Shown here: positions 6,632 to 12,261 of the stretch, in pieces
How positions within the stretch are numbered: position 1 is the stretch's first letter
How the letters are laid out: every line of letters starts with the position of its first letter
Notes under the pieces: generated by a model
Seen by the model: only the letters and a program-made list of their open reading frames with translations
What the model was told of the DNA's origin: nothing
Databases searched by the model: none
Made by a program: the position numbers and the translations under genes
Assembly: GCA_023473405.1 (NCBI GenBank)
Contig: JAMCZD010000516.1
Span: 1 to 12,261 of the forward strand
Reading direction: 5' to 3'
From: Candidatus Omnitrophota bacterium
GTDB taxonomy: Bacteria; Verrucomicrobiota; Verrucomicrobiia; Limisphaerales; UBA1319
DNA: 12,261 nt

Positions 6632-8206
6632 TTAAACCAGATTCAACTTGGGACGTCGTAGTTTTTGGCGGAACAGCCCCAGGAACTCGTGCGCCTGCGG
6701 GATACCCATGATCAGGGCGATCGAAAAATAGAGAAAGCCGGCTGCGATCATGGGCGCGAAGACGGCGCCAATCCGCGAGGCCAGTGTTGTGTGGCCCAGC
6801 GCGTTCTCCCAAACCCGGTTCAGACCCCAGGCCATGCCGCCAGCGAAAACAGATGCCGCGACCATTCCGAGCAACGGCTTCTTCAGGTCCATTACATCAA
6901 AACCCCGCAGTTTGCGGCGCATCGAGTAGAACAGCAACCCGACGTTGAACAAGGCGCTCATCGTATTGGCAATGCCTAACCCGCCTTGTTTGAACGGGAA
7001 AACCAGCCACAGAGAAAAAACCAGATTCAACCCCAGACAAACAATGCTGATCAGCATCGGCGTTTTGGTGTCGTTGAGGGCATAAAAGGCCCGCGCCATG
7101 ACATTAACCACCGAGAACGCGGCCAATCCCGGCGCCAGGCACGTCAGCGCGAAGGCGGCCCGGTGCGTCGAACCGGCGTCGAAATGGCCGCGTTCGAACA
7201 GTAGGCGGATGATCGGTGTGGCCAGGGAGACCAGCAAGGCGGAGGCCAACAGATTGACAAAGCAGAGATAACCGATCCCTTGGCGAAGGGTAGCGCGAAA
7301 CTCACCGTATTTCTTCTCCGCCGCCAAACCGGAGAGGGTGGGCAGCATGAAAGTGGCCAGCGAGATGCCAAATACGCCTTGCGGCAGTTCCATCAGCCGC
7401 ACCGCATAGTTGAACGAGGCCACAATGTTGGCTTCGACCCAGAAAGCGAATCCCTGAGTCACGAGCACATTGAGCTGAAAAGCCGCCACGCCAATCGTGC
7501 CCGGCACCATTTTCCGAAGCACCTCGCGCACCGTCTCGTTCCCCCACGGCGTCACCCATTGCGCCCGGTAGCCCTGGCGGCGCAGCGTTGGAACCTGGAA
7601 CCCGGCCTGCAACAAGCCTGCGATCAAAATCCCAATCGCCAGGGCGAAGATTTGGCTTTGCAAATTGTGGCCGAAACGCGGCGCCAGCCATAACACCGCC
7701 GCGATCATGACCAGGTTCAACAGGCTGGCTCCCAGCGCAGGCAGAAAGAAGAATCCGCGGGCATTGAGCATGGACATGAACACCGCAGCCAGGCAGGCCA
7801 GCAGCATGTACGGGAACATGATCCTCAGCAACTGCAGCATCAATTGGGTTTCGGTTTTTGCCCAGCCCATGGCCAGCACGAGGCTGATCCCCAGTACCAC
7901 CAAAAAGGTGATTGCCGACGCCGCGACCACGAGGCCGGAAATGACCGCGTTGGCGGCCGACCACATCTCGCGCTCGCCTTCGGTTTTTTCTTTGGCTTTG
8001 AAAATCGGCACGAACGCGGCCGTCAAGGCTCCCTCACCCAATAACCGCCGGAACAAATTGGGAATCATCAAGGCCAGCACGAAGGCGCTTGCTACCCAGC
8101 CATCCCCCATGAAACGCGCATACACGATCTCTCGCACCATCCCCAAAATCCGGCTGGAGAGCGTCGCCGCGCCCATGGCGCCCGATGATTTCAGCATTTC
8201 TGACAT
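6632..8206 (-). CDS. murJ: Lipid II flippase MurJ
   Basis: A 524-residue MOP-superfamily membrane protein with about 14 membrane segments, full length for MurJ (E. coli 511). It flips the peptidoglycan precursor lipid II across the inner membrane. Family landmarks are present: SSRILGMVREIVYARF (17-32), PNLFRRLLGEGALTAAFVPIF (49-69), YAVRLMELPQGVFGISLATFMLP (267-289), LLFERGHFDAGST (335-347) and YALNDTKTP (375-383). The cavity arginines known from E. coli (R18, R24, R52, R270) align with R19, R25, R53 and R270. Two acidic E. coli positions do not: D39 aligns with Ser40 and D269 with Val269. ATG at 8206 is preferred because it begins the normal MSEMLKSS N-terminus; there is no clear Shine-Dalgarno sequence. 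It lies 45 bases downstream of the MBL-fold hydrolase gene on the same strand, so the two may share a transcript. Confidence 0.95.
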   Translation of the reverse strand: MSEMLKSSGAMGAATLSSRILGMVREIVYARFMGDGWVASAFVLALMIPNLFRRLLGEGALTAAFVPIFKAKEKTEGEREMWSAANAVISGLVVAASAITFLVVLGISLVLAMGWAKTETQLMLQLLRIMFPYMLLACLAAVFMSMLNARGFFFLPALGASLLNLVMIAAVLWLAPRFGHNLQSQIFALAIGILIAGLLQAGFQVPTLRRQGYRAQWVTPWGNETVREVLRKMVPGTIGVAAFQLNVLVTQGFAFWVEANIVASFNYAVRLMELPQGVFGISLATFMLPTLSGLAAEKKYGEFRATLRQGIGYLCFVNLLASALLVSLATPIIRLLFERGHFDAGSTHRAAFALTCLAPGLAAFSVVNVMARAFYALNDTKTPMLISIVCLGLNLVFSLWLVFPFKQGGLGIANTMSALFNVGLLFYSMRRKLRGFDVMDLKKPLLGMVAASVFAGGMAWGLNRVWENALGHTTLASRIGAVFAPMIAAGFLYFSIALIMGIPQAHEFLGLFRQKLRRPKLNLV

Positions 8207-8251
8207 TATCGGGAATCATTCATCGCTCAAACGGCCTGCCAGCGCGAGATT

Positions 8252-9043
8252 TTATTGGCGGTTCAAGAGAACCTCTTCGCCGTCGTGAGCGAAAGAAAAC
8301 GGGATGCCGGGAAGCATCTGCGCGGCCAGCGCCTGGGTCTTGTCGAGTTCTTTCCAGAGCCGCCGCGTCAAGTGAATGAAGAGTATCTGTTTGATCGGTT
8401 TGTCTTTCAGGTAACGAAAAAGGTTCTCCGGATGCGCATGCGCCATTTCGCAAACCAGCAGGTCCAGGGGCGCCGCCACCAGCGGTGCCAGATCTTCCGG
8501 GCCGCCGATGTCGGCACTGTGCCCTATTCGCAGACCTTCCCATTCAATCAGGAAACAAAACGATTCAAACGCCAATGGGTAAATCTCCCGAAAAGCGCGC
8601 CGGAAACCGTTCAAATGGGTCGTATGATACGGAGTTACCCGCGCGTTTCGAACCATGACCGGGCCTGCCGCTTTCAATGGCTCGAATGCCAGGCGGAACG
8701 AGAACAATTCGTCAAACAGGCAAGCCGCGTTCAACATGCCGCGTATGGGCGCAATCCCGTCGGCGGGGAGGCAAATCGAAAGGTCTTTTCGGCGTTTCTC
8801 AAGCCAGAAGCCCTGCATCAGCATGAAAAAACCGCCGATGTGATCACTGTGCAGATGTGACAGGAAAATACGGTCCACACTGTCGTAGTCCAATCCGGTC
8901 GCATTGAATCGCGCGCTGACCGGTTCCCCGCAATCGATGAGCAGCGTCACCTCGCCCAAACGATACAGAAACGATGAATGATTGCGATTGGCCGATGGCC
9001 AGCCATCTCCAACCCCGAAACATTGTAAGGAAAAAGTGCGCAT
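8252..9043 (-). CDS. Metallo-beta-lactamase-fold hydrolase (RNase Z/arylsulfatase-like)
   Basis: A 263-residue MBL-fold protein. The zinc-binding signature HxHxDH is intact at 63-68 (SHLHSDHIGG). Further metal ligands are likely His140 or His143 (TPYHTTHLNG), Asp178 (GHSADIGG) and His224 (LFIHLT). This spacing, with GHSAD and a late His, is that of the RNase Z / AtsA-like branch rather than true beta-lactamases. The long exosite arm typical of tRNA-processing RNase Z is not evident, so tRNA 3' processing should not be assumed; a phosphodiesterase or other hydrolase role is possible. There is no signal peptide, so it is cytoplasmic. The start at 9043 is supported by AGGA seven bases upstream. 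It precedes murJ by 45 bases. The substrate is unknown. Confidence 0.85.
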   Translation of the reverse strand: MRTFSLQCFGVGDGWPSANRNHSSFLYRLGEVTLLIDCGEPVSARFNATGLDYDSVDRIFLSHLHSDHIGGFFMLMQGFWLEKRRKDLSICLPADGIAPIRGMLNAACLFDELFSFRLAFEPLKAAGPVMVRNARVTPYHTTHLNGFRRAFREIYPLAFESFCFLIEWEGLRIGHSADIGGPEDLAPLVAAPLDLLVCEMAHAHPENLFRYLKDKPIKQILFIHLTRRLWKELDKTQALAAQMLPGIPFSFAHDGEEVLLNRQ

Positions 9044-9050
9044 TGAGATA

Positions 9051-9054
9051 TCCT
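9051..9054 (-). promoter_or_regulatory. Ribosome binding site of MBL-fold gene
   Basis: AGGA on the - strand with seven bases to the ATG at 9043. This is one of only two clear Shine-Dalgarno sequences upstream of a - strand gene in the window and supports 9043 over any upstream start. Confidence 0.55.
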
Positions 9055-9156
9055 GATCGCAGTAACGAGTTCACCTCTCTTGACGTCCCGCTGTTAGGAC
9101 AACTGGCTTCCGTCAGGATATCGGTCTATCCCGTGTGCCGCTGCGAAAGCCAACTC

Positions 9157-9180
9157 ACCAGCCTCCTTTGCCTGGCTGGT
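9157..9180. repeat. Inverted repeat between MBL and DUF1080 genes
   Basis: ACCAGCC (9157-9163) and GGCTGGT (9174-9180) form a perfect 7-bp stem with a 10-base loop, in the 214-base gap downstream of the DUF1080 gene. It could end the DUF1080 transcript, but no T-run follows on the - strand, so it is recorded only as a stem-loop. The rest of the gap shows no gene. Confidence 0.4.
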
Positions 9181-9257
9181 TTGGGGCATCATCCTGCATG
9201 GAGGCACAAAGGCCGTTCCCGCAGGCATAAGGTCAAACTCAACTTCGTTGACGTGGA

Positions 9258-9926
9258 TTATGGTTGAAGTTCACGCAGGCGAAGATTGCGCCACTGAACC
9301 TGCAGCGGGTCGGTTCGGTTGCCGACACCGTGAACCTGCAGGCCGATGAAACCGGTGCGGGTCATGCTGTCCTCAAGATCGGTCACCTGGACCCCGTTGA
9401 CCCAGGTCTGGATTCGATCCCCCCGGCATATAACCCGGTAATGGTTCCACTCATTTTCCTTCAGCAAATCCTTGATTTCATCGGTAGGCTCCTGTTGATT
9501 CAGGAATTTACCGCGGCGGGCTTCGTCGTAAATGCCGCCCGAAAAACCACCGATGGCAATCTCGACCTGGTAACCGTTCACGCGCCCGTTAGGCTTGCAA
9601 TGGCTGCGAATTTGCACCCCGGAATTCAAGTCCTTGTCCACTTTCACGTCGAACTCGAGTTCGAAATCGCCATATTCTTTTAACGTGCAGAGAAATGAAT
9701 TCGGGCTGTTGGGCACCGAGGTGCCGACAATCGCGCCGTCTTTTGCCTCGTATTTTGCGCGCCCGTTCAACTGCTGCCAACCGTCCAAGTCTTTGCCATT
9801 AAATAGAGGTCGCCAGCCATCGTCCGCCGCGAATGCCGTTGCACAGACCAGCAGCGCCGAAAGCAATGCGGAGGTTTTTATTCCCGCGCGCACAAGCCTA
9901 AAGATTGGGGTGATCAGTTTTTTCAT
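9258..9926 (-). CDS. Secreted DUF1080 (3-keto-disaccharide hydrolase-type) protein
   Basis: A 222-residue protein with a long Sec signal peptide (1-33, cleavage after AFA and before ADDGW). The rest is a single DUF1080 domain, a concanavalin-like beta-sandwich: GWRPLFNGKDLDGWQQL (37-53) is the standard opening, followed by NSGVQIRS (101-108), NGYQVEI (117-123), GGIYDEARRGKFLN (130-143), EWNHYRVICRGDRIQTWVNG (159-178) and GFIGLQVHG (192-200). Some members hydrolyse 3-keto-glycosides; others are assigned only by fold. The signal peptide places it in the periplasm or outside. The ATG at 9926 is the only start that gives a signal peptide; ribosome binding signals are weak. It follows the 135-residue oxygenase-like gene by 52 bases and shows no functional tie to it. 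Confidence 0.9.
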   Translation of the reverse strand: MKKLITPIFRLVRAGIKTSALLSALLVCATAFAADDGWRPLFNGKDLDGWQQLNGRAKYEAKDGAIVGTSVPNSPNSFLCTLKEYGDFELEFDVKVDKDLNSGVQIRSHCKPNGRVNGYQVEIAIGGFSGGIYDEARRGKFLNQQEPTDEIKDLLKENEWNHYRVICRGDRIQTWVNGVQVTDLEDSMTRTGFIGLQVHGVGNRTDPLQVQWRNLRLRELQP

Positions 9927-9978
9927 ATGAATTATTCGGTTCCGGTAAAAATGGCCTGTTCCTTCCCGTTGTCAACCA

Positions 9979-10386
9979 TCAATACCCGTGCCGCGAAAAC
10001 CAAAACTCCATCTGACTCCAGCTATCTTCGGGACACCACACTAGTTCATCCGGAAGCGGTAACCGTCCGGGTTTCAGGCCCAGCATCCACCGCATAAAAG
10101 AGTCGTAGCCGTGGCCTTGAAGTTCGGTGTTGAACTCTTTCCATGGCTCGGCGCAGGCCATGCCTTGCCGGTACTGATGGATGCCACGGTTGTGGTGTGA
10201 CTGCCCGCATCCTCGCTTGATTCCTACGATCATCCGAAATTGCGAGATGTCCGGAAGACTCTCGCGGAGGCTGTTCCAGCCTTCCTCGGTCATGGTGTCC
10301 CGCATGTGCGCCCAAGGGTAAGGCCTTTTCGCCTGAAAGGCTTCGACCAAAACCGCTTGCAAACCACTCTGGTTGAGATAGGCCAT
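9979..10386 (-). CDS. Hypothetical protein, probably truncated 2OG-Fe(II) oxygenase-like
   Basis: A 135-residue protein with a convincing start: AGGAAG four bases before ATG at 10386. No signal peptide or membrane segment. The pattern PYPWAHMRDTMTEEGWNSLRESLPD (22-46), then GIKRGCGQSHHNRG (55-68), PWKEFNTEL (81-89) and DSFMRWMLGL (95-104), resembles the N-terminal half of 2-oxoglutarate/Fe(II) dioxygenases, where a substrate-approach region precedes the metal-binding HxD. No HxD...H triad is present: the protein stops after FSRHGY, about where the catalytic half would begin, and none appears in the 52 bases to the next gene. I infer a truncated, probably inactive oxygenase. The family call is from pattern memory only; it may simply be an unknown small protein. 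Trp- and Pro-rich composition and Met/Cys content argue for a real coding past. Confidence 0.55.
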   Translation of the reverse strand: MAYLNQSGLQAVLVEAFQAKRPYPWAHMRDTMTEEGWNSLRESLPDISQFRMIVGIKRGCGQSHHNRGIHQYRQGMACAEPWKEFNTELQGHGYDSFMRWMLGLKPGRLPLPDELVWCPEDSWSQMEFWFSRHGY

Positions 10387-10390
10387 GGTT

Positions 10391-10396
10391 CTTCCT
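10391..10396 (-). promoter_or_regulatory. Ribosome binding site of the 135-residue gene
   Basis: AGGAAG on the - strand, preceded by further purines, with four bases (AACC) to the ATG at 10386. It is the strongest Shine-Dalgarno match before a gene in the window and fixes this start. Confidence 0.6.
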
Positions 10397-10453
10397 TTCC
10401 AGGCTTGAGTCGACTCGCCAAGTGTCGCTTGAAGCGAATAGTCAAATCCAACC

Positions 10454-10483
10454 GACCCCCAGGAGCGCGCTCTCCCGGAGGTT
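10454..10483 (+). other. Imperfect hairpin in divergent intergenic region
   Basis: Bases 10454-10465 pair with 10472-10483 around a 6-base loop (CGCGCT), with two mismatches and one G-T pair. TTTGCTTTT-like sequence follows on the + strand. It covers the GGAGG at 10477-10481, a Shine-Dalgarno match nine bases before an ATG at 10491. It may be a weak terminator, a translation-control hairpin, or chance in GC-rich DNA. Confidence 0.3.
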
Positions 10484-10490
10484 TGCTTTT

Positions 10491-10607
10491 ATGTCAATAT
10501 TCCGAACCGACATCATTCACACGCAATCGACCTGGCCATCACAAGACTTGAGAAGACAACGTTTTCAGCCTGATCATTTGCTCGGACCTCTGTTGTTGTG
10601 GGGCTAA
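10491..10607 (+). CDS. Possible 38-residue small ORF
   Basis: ATG at 10491 follows GGAGG by nine bases, a good ribosome-binding spacing, and reads 38 codons (MSIFRTDIIHT to HLLGPLLLWG) to TAA. It ends 57 bases before the exonuclease-RecQ remnant. The peptide matches no family I know and is mostly polar with a short hydrophobic C-terminus. Evidence is limited to the start signal, so it may not be expressed. Confidence 0.2.
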   Translation: MSIFRTDIIHTQSTWPSQDLRRQRFQPDHLLGPLLLWG

Positions 10608-10653
10608 ACCCAATAAATATTGAGCGGACATCGGCTCTCGATGGCGCTATGAT
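10608..10653 (+). promoter_or_regulatory. Candidate promoter of exonuclease-RecQ gene
   Basis: CGGACA (10625-10630, four of six to TTGACA), a 17-base spacer and TATGAT (10648-10653, five of six to TATAAT). Transcription would begin near 10660, leaving a leader of only a few bases before ATG at 10665, so the mRNA would be almost leaderless. There is no Shine-Dalgarno sequence for this gene, which fits. It is a motif match by eye only. Confidence 0.35.
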
Positions 10654-10664
10654 ACAAGTGACGC

Positions 10665-12261
10665 ATGAATTTAAACCCGAGCCACATCGAGTCCAAACCA
10701 CCGGAAGGCCTCGAGGCCCTTCTCCGGCGTGCCTTGCTCCTGGACTTGGAGGTCTCCCTCCAGGGCAAGATACTCAAGACCGGGGCTGTGCTCGGTAACC
10801 AGACAATGGCGTGCGCGGGGAGTTTTCATTTGCCAGCCGCCATGAACGAATTGGCCGCGATGGCCAAGGCGGCGATTTGCGTTCTCGGCCATAACCTGGT
10901 CCGCCACGATCTGCCCGTGCTCCGCGAGACCATTGCCCAGCATCCCCTGCTGCGCATGCCCGTCATCGATACAATGATGTTATCCCCGCTCTGCTTTCCC
11001 GAGAATCCCTACCATCGCCTGGTCAAGGATTACAAACTGGTCCGGGAAAGCGTGAACGATCCGGTCGCTGACGCGCGCCAGGCCGCGGCGCTCTTTGGTG
11101 ATGAGTTCCGGTCCCTCGCCGGGCTCCGGCAAACGGAACCGCGCCTGTTCGAGCTCTTGCATTTCCTGCTCGCCATTCTCCCCACCGGGGGCGGCAAATC
11201 GCTCTGTTACCAATTGCCCGCCTTGGTTCGAAACTATCGACGCGGCGTGCTCACCCTCGTCATCTCGCCGCTGCAAGCATTGATGAAAGACCAGGTGGAC
11301 GGCCTCGTGCGCCGCACCGGCACGCCTTTCGCCGCCGCGCTCTACGGCCTGCTGACGCCTCCCGAGCGGGGTGACGTGTTGCGCCGGGTCCGCCTGGGCT
11401 ACGTTGCCTTGCTGTATGTGTCTCCGAAACAACTGCGCAACCGATCATTTCGCGAGGCGATTGCCCAACGCGAGGTCGGCTGCTGGGTGTTTGACGAGGC
11501 GCATTCAAGACGAGTTCCTGGCCGGCGATCTCCAGATCATCTGCGCCACCAATGCCTTTGGCATGGGCATCGACAAGGAAGACGTCCGCCTGGTCATCCA
11601 CGCCGACACACCCGGTTCATTGGAGAATTACCTCCAGGAAGCCGGGCGAGCCGGACGCGACGGGCAGACGGCCGAGTGCGTCCTGCTCTATGACGATGAG
11701 GATTGCGAACAACAATTCAAGATGAGCGCCTTTTCGCAGTTGAGTCGCCGCGACATCGCCCAAATCCTCCGGAGCTTAAGGAAAGCGACTCGCGCAGACC
11801 GGGAGCAGATCGTCATCACCTCGGGCGAAATCCTGCGCGATGAGGAACTCGAGACGGACATTGACCTTGAGGACCGGAACGCGGACACCAAGGTGCGCAC
11901 CGCGATCTCCTGGCTCGAGCGGGCCGGCTTCATTCAGCGGGAAGAGAACGTCACCAGCGTGTTCCAAGCCCGGTTGCTCGTGCGTGATTTGGCCGAAGCG
12001 GAGGCGAAGATGGCCGCCTTGAATCTATCCCGAACCGAAAAGGGTCTCTGGATGGCCGTCCTGCGCGAATTGATCAATGCCGATCCCACCTAGAAACGAA
12101 CGGTGGACCAATTGGCGTCATTGCCGGAGTTGACCACCTACGCCAAGGGGAGTTAACAGCGCGTCATCACCTTGCAACAAGGGCTGGCGGTGTTCCGGTC
12201 CGCCATGACCATCCGAATGCAGCCCGAGGCCAAAAGGGAACCATACAAAACCAGCGATTAC
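10665..12261 (+). pseudogene. Broken DEDD exonuclease-RecQ helicase fusion (runs off window)
   Basis: From ATG 10665, residues 1-165 form a DnaQ-like exonuclease: LLLDLEV with Asp27/Glu29, GHNLVRHDLPVL with Asp82, and NDPVADA with Asp136, where an Asn stands at the place of the usual catalytic His. A RecQ-type helicase follows: Walker A LPTGGGKSLCYQLPAL (172-187), TLVISPLQALMKDQV (197-211), YVSPKQL (251-257) and VFDEAH (275-280). At about 11503 the sense moves to the next frame and jumps to the end of the motor: IQDEFLAGDLQIICATNAFGMGIDK (motif V) and QEAGRAGRDG (motif VI, 11635-11664), then an RQC-like winged helix. Only about 13 residues separate DEAH from ATNAF, against roughly 150 in E. 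coli RecQ. In-frame stops at 12091 (TAG) and 12154 (TAA) interrupt sequence that still looks coding to the window end (ITLQQGLAVFRSAMTI). An inactivated gene; intact homologues would be far longer. Confidence 0.85.

Noticed and set aside
6606..6812. 5' extension of the beta-helix frame into murJ (start at 6812)
   Set aside because: Upstream of about 6640 the translation is Arg/Pro/Gly-rich and lies antisense-free but out of frame over the well-conserved MurJ C-terminus; it shows no beta-helix pattern.
8252..9043. Naming the MBL-fold gene rnz (tRNase Z)
   Set aside because: The zinc motif fits, but the exosite arm that marks tRNA-processing RNase Z is not visible and the sequence is diverged.
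8974..9267. + strand ORF spanning the MBL-DUF1080 gap
   Set aside because: It overlaps both genes on the other strand, has no ribosome binding site, and its sequence matches no family.
10492..10497. TTGACA on the - strand as promoter of the 135-residue gene
   Set aside because: No -10 hexamer occurs at 16-18 bases downstream; the match to the -35 box alone is not enough.
10665..12261. Programmed frameshift in the exonuclease-RecQ gene
   Set aside because: A frameshift would not remove the roughly 130-140 codons missing between motifs II and V, and two more stop codons follow.

Overview
The window is chromosomal DNA from a GC-rich, diderm (outer-membrane-bearing) bacterium. The outer membrane is shown directly by a BamA-Skp pair with POTRA domains, a C-terminal beta-barrel and signal peptides. 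A PVC-group bacterium, most likely Verrucomicrobiota, is my best inference. It rests on dnaB sitting directly upstream of bamA-skp, a secreted DUF1080 protein, an ABC-2 permease with two copies of its signature motif, and a very large RecQ-type fusion. No rRNA or other taxonomic marker is present to settle it. I saw no tRNA, rRNA, CRISPR array, transposase or phage gene.

Layout. At the left edge (2-1492, + strand) is the 3' part of an ABC-2 type transporter permease, convergent with the rest. From 1548 to 6045 on the - strand lies a compact block, in transcription order dnaB, bamA, skp, with gaps of 3 and 10 bases. This links the replicative helicase with outer-membrane protein assembly. Upstream of dnaB (6046-6230) is a gene-free stretch of stacked 7-9 nt tandem repeats. 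It is followed by a C-terminal remnant of a right-handed beta-helix protein (6231 to about 6640) that abuts the murJ stop codon. murJ (lipid II flippase) and a metallo-beta-lactamase-fold hydrolase follow, then a secreted DUF1080 protein and a short protein that looks like the N-terminal half of a 2-oxoglutarate/Fe(II) oxygenase, all on the - strand. The last 1.6 kb (+ strand, from 10665) is a decaying gene. It once encoded a DEDD exonuclease fused to a RecQ-family helicase. It now has a frame-changing deletion between motifs II and V, probably a second in-frame deletion before the Walker A motif, and two in-frame stop codons.

How the genes work together. Skp chaperones unfolded outer-membrane proteins across the periplasm and BamA inserts them. 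MurJ flips lipid II for wall synthesis. DnaB unwinds the replication fork. These are housekeeping genes and look intact. The right-hand part (6231-6640 and 9979-12261) mixes in truncated and broken genes, which points to local rearrangement and gene decay rather than a new functional system. The most interesting sequence-level signals are the heptamer duplication that holds the dnaB stop and lies against the bamA start, the microrepeat tract before dnaB, and the stepwise erosion of the exonuclease-RecQ fusion. I did not find convincing evidence of an undescribed working system.
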